Assembly (NCBI GenBank): GCA_910577165.1
Contig: CAJTLX010000043.1
Coordinates: 1-27,183, forward strand
Reading direction: 5' to 3'
Source of the DNA: an uncultured Lachnospiraceae bacterium
Lineage (GTDB): Bacteria; Bacillota; Clostridia; Lachnospirales; Lachnospiraceae
Length of the DNA: 27,183 nt
Shown: piece after piece, positions 15,574 through 22,871 of the stretch
Layout: each line of letters begins with the position of its first letter
Numbering within the stretch: position 1 is the first letter of the stretch
Made by a program: the position numbers and the translations under genes
The notes under the pieces: generated by a model
The model's input: the letters and a program-made list of their open reading frames with translations, nothing else
What the model was told of the DNA's origin: nothing
Database searches by the model: none

Positions 15574-15584
15574 ATTAGCACCAA

Positions 15585-15797
15585 CTATTTCGATACAATT
15601 TTAAATTTTTTTCCGTTATACTCCACGATATCCCCGTCCACAAGCTTCTTGCCCCGCTGTAATTCAATCTCTCCATTTCTCTTTACTTTCCCGGACACGA
15701 TAGCTTCCTTTGCCCCAACTCCGGAATCGACAAGTCCCGCAAGCTTTAACGCCTGCCCAAGCTTGATAAAATCATCTTTTATCTGCACAGAATCCAT
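15585..15797 (-). CDS. yaaA: S4-domain RNA-binding protein YaaA
   Basis: 70 residues forming one S4 domain: IKLGQALKLAGLVDSGVGA, then GKVKRNGEIELQRGKKL and GDIVEYNGKKFKIV. The small S4 gene between dnaN and recF is a fixed feature of Firmicutes origins and is thought to bind RNA, perhaps in ribosome assembly. AAAGGGAAAAAAT precedes ATG 15797. The length is normal for the family. Confidence 0.93.
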   Translation of the reverse strand: MDSVQIKDDFIKLGQALKLAGLVDSGVGAKEAIVSGKVKRNGEIELQRGKKLVDGDIVEYNGKKFKIVSK

Positions 15798-15845
15798 ATT
15801 TTTTCCCTTTCCTTATCTATTTTCTATCGCCTAATTTTAGGATCT

Positions 15846-16967
15846 TCAGATATTCGCCGCGTTAAAATTAACCGGAAGGATCAGGTAGATGTAGGATTCT
15901 TCCTTGTCCTTGATAAAGCAAGGTGCTTTCGGGTTAATCATGTAGATCGTAACTTCCTCGTCGTCCACAACGCGCAGCACATCCATAAGGAATTTTGGGT
16001 TGAATCCAATCAGGATATCCTTGCCCTCTTTGTGGATGTCAATTTCTTCTTTCATTGAGCCAATGTGGGAGTTGATCCGCAGTTCCATCACATTATCCGT
16101 AACCCCGACAATAATCGGTTTTTTTTCGGATTCTTTAATCAGCAGTGTCGAGCGATCAATACAATTAAAAAACTCTTTTTTATTGATTACAAGCTTTGTT
16201 TCATAATCGTTGGACAGCATCTGATTGATCTTGTAGTACTCCCCCTCAATCAGGCGGGAAAGAACGAAAGTATCATCAAATTCAAACAGGATATGTTTCT
16301 CTGTAAAATAGAGTGTCACTTCGTCCGCTATCTCCCCGGATAGAATCTTGCTGATCTCAGTCAGTGTTTTTCCCGGCACGATCACTTTGAGATTTCCATA
16401 ATTTTCCTTTAGCTGTATCTTGCGGATGGAGATGCGATGCCCGTCCAAAGAGACAACACGCATGGTATCTCCCGTGATCTCAAAGAGTTCCCCGGTCATA
16501 ATCTTATTGCTCTCATTATCCGAGATGGAAAATACGGTCTGTCTGATCACCTCTTTTAGCGTAAACTGAGATAATATCACAGCTTCACGCCGCTCAATAT
16601 GGGGAAGAGTCGGGAATTCATCCGCTGGTTTCCCTGCGATATTAAATTTTGCTTTCTCACAAGTAATCGTCATTACAAAATGTTCATCTGTTTCAATGGT
16701 AACATCATTATCCGAAAGTTTGCGGATGATTTCAGAAAACACCTTTGCATTGATTGCAATTTGTTTGTTTGTACCCGGGTCGATAATCTTACCTTTTACG
16801 ATGGTTTCAATTGCAAGTTCCATATCGTTTGAAATAAACCGAATGTGATCTTTGGATACATCGATCACTATACATTCGAGGATAGGAAGTGTTGTCTTTG
16901 AAGAGACTGCTCTTAGTACAATGTTTACGCTGCTTGAGAGATCCGATTTTCCACAAATGATTTTCAT
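15846..16967 (-). CDS. dnaN: DNA polymerase III beta subunit (sliding clamp)
   Basis: 373 residues, three clamp repeats of about 120 residues as in the family. It opens with MKIICGKSDLSSSVNIVLRA and ends with the clamp signature MINPKAPCFIKD and LILPVNFNA. The dimeric ring encircles DNA and tethers polymerase and repair partners. It lies 283 bp downstream of dnaA across the origin unwinding region, with AAAGGAG about 12 bases before ATG 16967. A DnaA box (TTATACACA, minus strand, 16979-16971) lies between this site and the start codon, so DnaA binding may influence its expression. Confidence 0.97.
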   Translation of the reverse strand: MKIICGKSDLSSSVNIVLRAVSSKTTLPILECIVIDVSKDHIRFISNDMELAIETIVKGKIIDPGTNKQIAINAKVFSEIIRKLSDNDVTIETDEHFVMTITCEKAKFNIAGKPADEFPTLPHIERREAVILSQFTLKEVIRQTVFSISDNESNKIMTGELFEITGDTMRVVSLDGHRISIRKIQLKENYGNLKVIVPGKTLTEISKILSGEIADEVTLYFTEKHILFEFDDTFVLSRLIEGEYYKINQMLSNDYETKLVINKKEFFNCIDRSTLLIKESEKKPIIVGVTDNVMELRINSHIGSMKEEIDIHKEGKDILIGFNPKFLMDVLRVVDDEEVTIYMINPKAPCFIKDKEESYIYLILPVNFNAANI

Positions 16968-16970
16968 TGT

Positions 16971-16979
16971 TGTGTATAA
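16971..16979 (-). promoter_or_regulatory. DnaA box at the dnaN start
   Basis: TTATACACA on the minus strand matches the consensus TTATNCACA exactly, 4 bases before the dnaN ATG. Confidence 0.6.
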
Positions 16980-16987
16980 CTCCTTTC

Positions 16988-17058
16988 AAGAAAAAATATG
17001 CAATGTATATATAATATGTATATCGTAGTAGTAGTAGGGGGCGTGGATAAGTGGATAA
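16988..17058 (-). other. oriC: Origin unwinding element: DnaA boxes, DnaA-trios and AT-rich DUE
   Basis: On the minus strand, in order: two abutting DnaA boxes, TTATCCACT (17058-17050) and TTATCCACG (17050-17042), each one base off consensus; a CCCCC run; four TAC repeats (17037-17026, complement TAG); and an AT-rich stretch (17023-16988, TATATTATATATAC-like). This is the layout described for the Bacillus subtilis basal unwinding system, in which DnaA on the boxes spreads along 3'-GAT trios to open the duplex. Melting would proceed toward dnaN. Confidence 0.85.
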
Positions 17059-17240
17059 CTTCGAAAAATCGAGTAAATACGCGATTTTTCGGTAAAATAG
17101 CCTGTGGATAATGTGGGGATTATCCGGGGATAAAATGGGGATAATTAAAAACCGTTTTTTAACAGGTTCTAAGTTGTCCCCAAAGTTTCCACACGAAATT
17201 CACAGGTTATCAACAGGTTATCCACAAATCGCGTGGATAA
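17042..17240. other. oriC: DnaA-box cluster downstream of dnaA (oriC)
   Basis: Boxes seen: CGTGGATAA 17042-17050, AGTGGATAA 17050-17058, TGTGGATAA 17103-17111 (perfect), TTATCAACA 17207-17215, TTATCCACA 17218-17226 (perfect) and CGTGGATAA 17232-17240. The orientations are mixed. A GGGGAT-rich stretch (17113-17152) contains further degenerate sites. With the cluster upstream of dnaA this gives the bipartite origin typical of Firmicutes. Confidence 0.88.
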
Positions 17241-17250
17241 CTTGGATATC

Positions 17251-18645
17251 TTACGGTGCAGGATTTATCTTTTTTATCAAGACATCAATTGTGTTTTTAA
17301 GGTTATTTTTGTTTATGGATAAATCGCTTTCAATCTTGTCATAGCCGTGGATAATTGTCGAGTGATCTCGGTTTCCTAAAAATTTTCCAATATCTGTAAT
17401 GGAGTTTGTCGTTAATTTTTTGGAGAGATACATGGCAATCTGTCTTGGGTAGGAAATATTGCGGCTGCGACTGTTCGAGTAAATATCATTTTCTGTGATA
17501 TTGAAATGTTCCGCGACAATATCCACAATATGTTCAACGGTAACCGCTTTATGTCCGTCAGTTGAGATTGAGTCCTTTAAAGCCTCCTTTGCAAGCTCAA
17601 GGGTTATCTCCCTTTTTTGCAGGGAGGAGAAGGCGTTGACGCGGTTTAGGGAGCCTTCGAGGTCGCGGATATTGGACTTTACGTTTTTGGCGATGTAGTC
17701 TAGGATCTGATCCGTTACTTTTACCGCGCCGATATCATCGCGCCGCTTCTGCAGGATGGCCATGCGCGTTTCATAGTCCGGCTGCTGGATATCCACAGTA
17801 AGTCCCCAATCAAATCTTGAGCGAAGCCTCTCCTCTAGCATCGCCATATCTCTTGGCGGTTTGTCCGAGGAGATAATAATTTGCTTTTTCGCTTCATACA
17901 GCGTGTTGAAGGTGTGGAAAAACTCTTCCTGTGTACTCTCCTTCCCGATGATAAACTGGATATCGTCGATCAGCAGAACATCTACATTGCGGTATTTTCT
18001 GCGGAATTCGGTCGGAGTTGCATTGATTTTTCCCCCGGTGCGGATGGATTCAATCAGTTCGTTTGTAAAGATCTCACTGGTGGTAAAAATTACTCTGGCA
18101 TCCGGATTATGATCGATAATGTAGCGCGCAATTGAATTCATTAAATGTGTTTTTCCAAGTCCTGCGCCCCCGTAGATAAAGAGCGGGTTATAAGTTTCTG
18201 CCGGGGCTTCCGCGACGGCGAGGGAGGCGGCAAGTGCAAATTTATTGTTCGGACCGGGGACAAAGGTATCAAATGTATATTTGGGATTTAGAGAAGGGTA
18301 GGGAAAGTCCGGATCGGCTCTCTTGCCTTTTGGCGGGAGGGCTGTACTCTCTTCCGTCTCCTCATTAATCTGACTGCTCAACATAAATTTGAGGTTATAA
18401 AATTTATTAGTAAATTCTGCAATGGCGGTACTCAGGAAAGGTACATATTTGGTTTCAATATGTTTGACACCAAGTTGTCCGACAATCTGATCGTCGACAC
18501 TGAACACAATCTCATCTTTGGAATCATCAACACTATACACTTTTAACGGCTGCAGCCACATACGGTAGGAAACCGGAGATACGTCATATTCTGTTCGGAG
18601 AAACTCCAGTATTTCCTCCCATTTCTCTTCTACTATCGTGCTCAT
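17251..18645 (-). CDS. dnaA: Chromosomal replication initiator DnaA
   Basis: 464 residues from ATG 18645 (MSTIVEEKWE), preferred to the ATG at 18672 because AGAGGGGAAG lies just before it. Domain I is about 1-85, with a short linker to 115. The AAA+ domain has Walker A GGAGLGKTH (159-167), Walker B VDVLLIDDIQF and an arginine-finger region LEERLRSRFDWGL. Domain IV carries the DnaA signature GNRDHSTIIHGYDKI with the HTH before it (YPRQIAMYLSKKL). It binds the flanking boxes, melts the origin and loads helicase. It heads the minus-strand operon and diverges from rpmH. Confidence 0.98.
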   Translation of the reverse strand: MSTIVEEKWEEILEFLRTEYDVSPVSYRMWLQPLKVYSVDDSKDEIVFSVDDQIVGQLGVKHIETKYVPFLSTAIAEFTNKFYNLKFMLSSQINEETEESTALPPKGKRADPDFPYPSLNPKYTFDTFVPGPNNKFALAASLAVAEAPAETYNPLFIYGGAGLGKTHLMNSIARYIIDHNPDARVIFTTSEIFTNELIESIRTGGKINATPTEFRRKYRNVDVLLIDDIQFIIGKESTQEEFFHTFNTLYEAKKQIIISSDKPPRDMAMLEERLRSRFDWGLTVDIQQPDYETRMAILQKRRDDIGAVKVTDQILDYIAKNVKSNIRDLEGSLNRVNAFSSLQKREITLELAKEALKDSISTDGHKAVTVEHIVDIVAEHFNITENDIYSNSRSRNISYPRQIAMYLSKKLTTNSITDIGKFLGNRDHSTIIHGYDKIESDLSINKNNLKNTIDVLIKKINPAP

Positions 18646-18693
18646 AATCTCTTCCCCTCTTGCTCTCTTCATTGCATAATATCACGTACTTAC

Positions 18694-18722
18694 ATGATAT
18701 AACAAAATCGGAAATTTTGCAA
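18694..18722 (-). promoter_or_regulatory. Probable dnaA promoter
   Basis: On the minus strand TTGCAA (18722-18717), 17 bp, TATCAT (18699-18694), about 50 bp before the dnaA start. The short dyad ATATCA/TGATAT (18679-18700) overlaps the -10. Upstream DnaA boxes (from 18762) allow autoregulation. Confidence 0.5.
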
Positions 18723-18761
18723 GCAATAGTCAAAGTTTATGGAAAAGATCTCCGGTGTTTT

Positions 18762-18947
18762 TGTGGATAAATAAAGGAAAAGTGGATTAAAATATCGTCA
18801 TTTTGAATATTTGTGGATAACATATCCCGCTGGATACCCCGTCAAAAAATCCAGTGAAATACAGAAAAAAGCACGGTGCAATAAGGAAAAACAAACAAAA
18901 AAGCGCGTACTTTATCCACAAGTTATCAACATATTGTGGATAAAGTA
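18762..18947. other. oriC: DnaA-box cluster upstream of dnaA (oriC)
   Basis: Four perfect boxes: TGTGGATAA 18762-18770, TGTGGATAA 18812-18820, TTATCCACA 18912-18920 and TGTGGATAA 18935-18943; plus TTATCAACA 18923-18931. The last group forms a perfect dyad with 13-bp arms (TACTTTATCCACA 18908-18920 and its complement 18935-18947). The rest of the 500-bp dnaA-rpmH gap shows no gene. Confidence 0.88.
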
Positions 18948-19058
18948 TGAGAGGGGCATAAGATAAGCACAAAATTTTGGGTGTGATCCCTTTTACGCGG
19001 AAGAAATGGCTGCTCCGCGCAGGGGGTTGAAAATTTTTCATATAATTTAAGAAAAGAC

Positions 19059-19087
19059 TTGACTTAGACATGACCTGTGGATATAAT
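19059..19087 (+). promoter_or_regulatory. rpmH promoter
   Basis: TTGACT (19059-19064), 17 bp, TATAAT (19082-19087): near consensus, as expected for a ribosomal protein gene. A DnaA-box-like TGTGGATAT (19076-19084) overlaps the -10. A 13-bp inverted repeat (12 of 13 matching; 19058-19070 and 19096-19108) brackets the promoter. Confidence 0.85.
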
Positions 19088-19110
19088 AAGGGTGCTGTCT
19101 AAGTCGAGAA

Positions 19111-19132
19111 GTGCCAAAGGGCACGTATTTTT
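19111..19132 (+). promoter_or_regulatory. Leader hairpin before rpmH
   Basis: GTGCC-AAAG-GGCAC (19111-19124) followed by GTATTTTT, immediately before the AAGGAGGT ribosome site of rpmH. It could be a small attenuator or an mRNA-stabilising hairpin. The stem is only 5 bp. Confidence 0.45.
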
Positions 19133-19147
19133 AAGGAGGTGTATGGT

Positions 19148-19282
19148 ATGAAGATGACATTCCAGCCAAAGAAGAGATCAAGGGCGAAGGTTCATGGTTT
19201 CCGCAAGAGAATGAGTACGGCGAACGGTCGGAAGGTATTGGCGGCCAGAAGAGCAAAGGGAAGACATAAGATTTCTGCATAG
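19148..19282 (+). CDS. rpmH: 50S ribosomal protein L34
   Basis: 44 residues, too short for many ORF filters: MKMTFQPKKRSRAKVHGFRK, RMSTANGRKVLAARRAKGR, HKISA. This is a full-length, highly basic L34 that binds 23S rRNA. AAGGAGGT (19133-19140) gives ideal spacing to ATG 19148. It begins the plus-strand run rpmH-rnpA-yidD-yidC-jag, the standard partner group opposite dnaA. Confidence 0.98.
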   Translation: MKMTFQPKKRSRAKVHGFRKRMSTANGRKVLAARRAKGRHKISA

Positions 19283-19301
19283 GTCGCATTATTGTGGCCT
19301 A
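19280..19301 (+). other. Hairpin between rpmH and rnpA
   Basis: TAGGTCGC (19280-19287) pairs with GTGGCCTA (19294-19301), 8 bp including two G-U pairs, starting at the rpmH stop codon and followed by a pyrimidine-rich stretch. It may lower rnpA mRNA relative to rpmH. Confidence 0.35.
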
Positions 19302-19385
19302 TCTTCTCTCATAAGGGAAAACAGGGTGTTTTCCGGATACAAGCGATTTCAGGCTGTGGATACAGCAGAAATGAGAGGAAGTTTT

Positions 19386-19751
19386 TTGAAGAATTCATTA
19401 AAAACGAATAATGAATTTGGAATTGTTTACAGAAATGGAAAATCCTACGCTAACAAATATTTGGTAATGTATGTGATGAAAAGTGATTTAAGTGTAAATC
19501 GAATTGGTATATCTGTAAGCAAAAAAGTCGGAAATAGCGTAGTAAGGCACCGGGTAACAAGGCTGATCCGGGAGAGTTACCGATTGGGTGAAGCTACATT
19601 TCATACTGGATACGACATAGTGGTTGTCGCAAGAGCGGGTGCAAAAGGAAAGGATTTCTTTGAAATTGATTCTGCGATGAAGCATCTTTTTGGGCTGCAT
19701 CACATCATTGATGGGGATGGGCAGATGGCAGGAAGAAGTAAAATAAAATGA
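19386..19751 (+). CDS. rnpA: Ribonuclease P protein component
   Basis: 121 residues if translation starts at TTG 19386, which follows AGAGGAAG at good spacing and gives the usual family length (KNSLKTNNEFGIVYRNGKS). Longer starts (GTG 19326, ATG 19371) lack a ribosome site and add non-homologous residues. The family core NRIGISVSKKVGNSVVRHRV then TRLIRESYRL is present, including the RNR-type basic helix. It assists the RNase P RNA in trimming tRNA 5' ends. Its stop overlaps the yidD start (ATGA), so the two are coupled. Start choice is the only uncertainty. Confidence 0.93.
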   Translation: MKNSLKTNNEFGIVYRNGKSYANKYLVMYVMKSDLSVNRIGISVSKKVGNSVVRHRVTRLIRESYRLGEATFHTGYDIVVVARAGAKGKDFFEIDSAMKHLFGLHHIIDGDGQMAGRSKIK

Positions 19752-19960
19752 AAAATATACTTATTTTTTTCATTCGGATATACAGAAAATATATATCGCC
19801 ACTGAAAGGTAGGCCGTCATGCAGATTTTTTCCTACCTGCTCGCAGTATGCAATTGAAGCATTGGAAAAATATGGTGCGATCAAGGGAAGTTATCTTGCC
19901 CTGCGAAGGATTCTTCGCTGTCATCCTTTTCATAAGGGAGGTTATGATCCGCTGCCATAA
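19748..19960 (+). CDS. yidD: Membrane protein insertion efficiency factor YidD
   Basis: 70 residues: a short hydrophobic N-terminus (ILIFFIRIYRKYISPLKG) followed by the family motif SCRFFPTCSQYAIEAL and RILRCHPFHKGGYDPLP. YidD is a small membrane-associated protein that helps YidC insert proteins. It overlaps rnpA by 4 bases and precedes yidC by 50 bp, the conserved order. Confidence 0.96.
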   Translation: MKNILIFFIRIYRKYISPLKGRPSCRFFPTCSQYAIEALEKYGAIKGSYLALRRILRCHPFHKGGYDPLP

Positions 19961-20010
19961 CAGGATGCTTCAATTTTTTATTTTCTTAATGTTCAAAGGA
20001 GGATTTTTCA

Positions 20011-21459
20011 TTGAATCTTATGTTTTTGACCCAGGTGGGGGGGATTCTGAAACCGTTCGCATGGATTTTCGGAATTGTTATGAACGCAATCTATGAATTT
20101 GTGAGTCTTTTGAATGTTCATAGCATTGCCGTATGCGTAATTATATTTACGTTTGTTACAAAAATGCTGATGCTGCCATTAACGATTAAGCAGCAGAAAT
20201 CAACAAAACTTTCTTCGCAGATGAACCCTGAGATTATGAAGATTCAGGAGAAATACAAGGGAAAGAAGGACGAGGCTTCAATGCGAAAACAGCAGGCAGA
20301 GATGCAGGCTGTCTATGAAAAGTATGGCACGACTCCAATGTCGGGATGTCTGCCGCTTTTGATTTCTCTTCCGATCATGTTTGCACTGTACCGTGTAATC
20401 TATGCAATTCCCGCCTATGTCAATGATATCTATGCGATGTATGGAACGATCGCGGATCAGGTGTTGAATGTGCAGGGTTATGGTCAGGCGATGCTTTCCT
20501 TTATTCAGGAAAATGGCATTGTAGTAAATAAATTAAAGCCGGCGATCGATGTTGTGACAGGCGCGGATGGGATTACCTACAATTTGATCACTCTTACCAA
20601 GGATAATCTGATCGATATTATGTACCAGTTTAATACGGATGCATGGGATATCTTCAAGAATGTAAATCTTGCGGATGCGGAGTCATGGTTAAATAAGATT
20701 GATCTTACGAAAGTAATTCAGAATTACAGTCTGGGAGTTTCGCTTGAATCCATTCAGGCGGTGGATACGGCAGCATTTACTTCGCTGATTCCCAATATTG
20801 AGGATACCGTGACAGAGATTATCCACGTCAATAGTTTTCTTGGCGGATTGAATATTTTAAATGCGCCGGGCTGGTCATTTCCAGGGATTATTATTCCTCT
20901 GCTTGCCGCCCTCTCGCAGTTTGTACAGAGCAAAGTAGCGATGGCAGGAAATAAACAGCAGAACAATGTGGATAACCCTGCCGCTCAGAGCATGAAAGTG
21001 ATGAATTATGTAATGCCTATAATGTCAATGTTTTTCTGCGCAATGCTTCCGATCTGTGTGGGCTTGTACTGGGTAGCGAGTGCGGTTTTTGGAACGATTC
21101 AGACGGTGTTTATCAACCGTTATATGGATAAGGTGAACGTGGAGGATCTGATGGAGGCAAATGCGGAAAAAGCGGCAAAAAAACGCGCAAAGAGGGGGAT
21201 TACCACCGGCTCTCAGATGGCGGAAGTCGCGAGGACATCCACAAAATCAATTCAGACGGAAGAAAAGAAATTTCAAAATGCATATGATTATAAAAATAAT
21301 GCATCCTCAGGAAAGAATTCAAACAAGGGGGCGAAGGCAGGGGAGTACAAGCGCAGCGAGGTTTCTTACAGTGCGAGCAGTATTTCCGCAAATGCGAACC
21401 TGTTGAGAAATAATTATCAAAAACAAAATCAGGATTCGGAAGATAATTCGGAAAAATAG
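20011..21459 (+). CDS. yidC: Membrane protein insertase YidC/OxaA
   Basis: 482 residues from TTG 20011, chosen because AAAGGAGG (19995-20002) is 8 bases away; the ATG at 20020 is too far. Five hydrophobic segments lie near residues 12-33, 38-56, 112-133, 287-307 and 330-365. The groove lysine sits at 51 (FTFVTKMLMLPL), and KQQKSTKLSSQMNPEIMKIQ and GCLPLLISLPIMFALYR are typical. The extracellular loop between segments 3 and 4 (about 140-285) is much longer than in Bacillus homologues, and the cytosolic tail (370-482) is long, basic, then Ser/Asn-rich. There is no lipoprotein signal. It inserts membrane proteins alone or with SecYEG. Confidence 0.95.
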   Translation: MNLMFLTQVGGILKPFAWIFGIVMNAIYEFVSLLNVHSIAVCVIIFTFVTKMLMLPLTIKQQKSTKLSSQMNPEIMKIQEKYKGKKDEASMRKQQAEMQAVYEKYGTTPMSGCLPLLISLPIMFALYRVIYAIPAYVNDIYAMYGTIADQVLNVQGYGQAMLSFIQENGIVVNKLKPAIDVVTGADGITYNLITLTKDNLIDIMYQFNTDAWDIFKNVNLADAESWLNKIDLTKVIQNYSLGVSLESIQAVDTAAFTSLIPNIEDTVTEIIHVNSFLGGLNILNAPGWSFPGIIIPLLAALSQFVQSKVAMAGNKQQNNVDNPAAQSMKVMNYVMPIMSMFFCAMLPICVGLYWVASAVFGTIQTVFINRYMDKVNVEDLMEANAEKAAKKRAKRGITTGSQMAEVARTSTKSIQTEEKKFQNAYDYKNNASSGKNSNKGAKAGEYKRSEVSYSASSISANANLLRNNYQKQNQDSEDNSEK

Positions 21460-21523
21460 ATCTATGCCTTTGGCAAATTTGATTTTGATTGAGTGCTGCG
21501 AAAATGGAAAGGGGTATCGTGTA

Positions 21524-22450
21524 ATGGATGAATGGAAAGAATTTACAGCTAAAACGGTGGATGAGGCGGTGACAAATGCGAAGGTTGCCCTGGAAACCAC
21601 CTCGGATAATTTTGAGTATGAGGTGATTGAGAAGGAGTCGAAGGGTTTTTTGGGGATCGGCAGCAAACCGGCAAGGATCCGCGCGAGAAAAAAGATTTTG
21701 TCCGTGCAATGTATGGCAAAGAATTTCTTGCAGAAAGTTTTTAAAGCGATGAATGTAGAGATTACAATTGAAGCGGAGCTTAATGAGGAGGAAGAAACAT
21801 TAAGGATCAATCTTGTTGGGAATGAAATGGGTGTTCTTATTGGAAAGCGCGGTCAGACATTGGATTCCCTGCAATATCTGACAAGCTTAGTGATCAATAA
21901 GAATATGGAAAAATATCTTAAGGTAAAATTAGATACGGAAAATTACAGGGAGAGGCGCAAGGAAACGCTGGAGAATCTCGCCAGAAATATTGCCTCAAAA
22001 GTAAAGAGAACGCGCAAGCCGGTCTCCCTTGAACCGATGAATCCATACGAGAGAAGAATTATTCACTCCGCGCTTCAGGGCGATCGCTATGTGGAGACGC
22101 ACAGTGAGGGGGACGAGCCTTACCGCAAAGTGGTGATTGCACCGAAAAAGAATTTGCGTGAATATGAAAATAATGGTGGATATCGCGGTGGATATCGGAA
22201 CCGCTATGAGAGTGGCAGATATGAGAATGGCGGTGTCAGAAAATACAGCAAGAAGGAATTTCATAAGAAATATGGTGGGAACACAAAGGATTATAGCATG
22301 GATTATAAGAGGGACTATGCGGCGTATTTAGAGCAGAAAGCAGCAGAAAAAGCAGCGGTGGAGAATGTAGATACGAATGTGGAAACAGCGGCGAATGCAA
22401 TGGCAGGTGCAGAAAATACAACAAATATGCCGGGAACTGCTTCTGAATAA
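21524..22450 (+). CDS. jag: RNA-binding protein Jag/KhpB (Jag-N, KH, R3H)
   Basis: 308 residues from ATG 21524 (MDEWKEFTAKTVDEA), placed after GGAAAGGGG; an in-frame ATG at 21464 has no ribosome site. Order: Jag-N domain (1-52, GFLGIGSKPARIRARK), a type II KH domain (about 78-138, GVLIGKRGQTLDSLQYL) and an R3H domain (about 142-205, PYERRIIHSALQ with Arg177 and His181). A tail unusual in length follows: Gly/Tyr/Arg-rich GGYRGGYRNRYESGRYENGG (218-237), then Lys/Tyr-rich and Ala/Asn-rich parts. KhpB binds many RNAs and affects cell elongation. It ends the rpmH run, before a strong terminator. Confidence 0.94.
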   Translation: MDEWKEFTAKTVDEAVTNAKVALETTSDNFEYEVIEKESKGFLGIGSKPARIRARKKILSVQCMAKNFLQKVFKAMNVEITIEAELNEEEETLRINLVGNEMGVLIGKRGQTLDSLQYLTSLVINKNMEKYLKVKLDTENYRERRKETLENLARNIASKVKRTRKPVSLEPMNPYERRIIHSALQGDRYVETHSEGDEPYRKVVIAPKKNLREYENNGGYRGGYRNRYESGRYENGGVRKYSKKEFHKKYGGNTKDYSMDYKRDYAAYLEQKAAEKAAVENVDTNVETAANAMAGAENTTNMPGTASE

Positions 22451-22510
22451 ATTTATCTATTGATAAAATAAAGAGTTTTTAGATAGATTATGATAAATAA
22501 TCAATATTTG

Positions 22511-22547
22511 GGTTTCCCGGCGAATGAAAAACTGGGAAACCTTTTTT
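22511..22547 (+). terminator. Terminator of the rpmH-jag operon
   Basis: GGTTTCCC (22511-22518) pairs with GGGAAACC (22534-22541), followed by TTTTTT. Perfect 8-bp stem with a U-run, 60 bp past the jag stop. Confidence 0.92.
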
Positions 22548-22868
22548 CAATGTGAATATTAATTTATAAATTTGAATTTTTGTTTAGTTATCTATTAGAG
22601 AGATAAATTTATATTTTTTAATATTATTTGGAAAATTGCAATTTTTTATGGATTGTAATTTTCTGTTTATGATTATTATGATCTGTTGTTGGTTGTAAAT
22701 AATTATTTATCGTTGTAATTATTCACTTATTGTTATTTGAAATAAATTGTAATTATTGACTGTAACTATAAATTTATCACTATTTAGAATAAATTATCAG
22801 AAATAAACGATAAGAATAGCTGTAGGAATTATTAAAAATAAATAATAGTTATCGGGAAAGGATTTTAT
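22548..22868. other. AT-rich gap between jag operon and mnmE
   Basis: About 320 bp of extremely AT-rich sequence with no ORF or clear hairpin. The phrase TTGTAATTATT recurs (near 22713 and 22747), with related TGTAA/ATAAATT motifs between. A TTGACT at 22756-22761 could be a -35 for mnmE, but no good -10 stands at 17 bp. A curved or UP-type promoter region is possible. Confidence 0.35.
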
Positions 22869-22871
22869 TTG

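Noticed and set aside
18787..19071. 94-aa ORF in the dnaA-rpmH gap
   Set aside because: It spans DnaA boxes and the rpmH promoter, has hydrophobic low-complexity content and no ribosome site; a chance frame in origin DNA.
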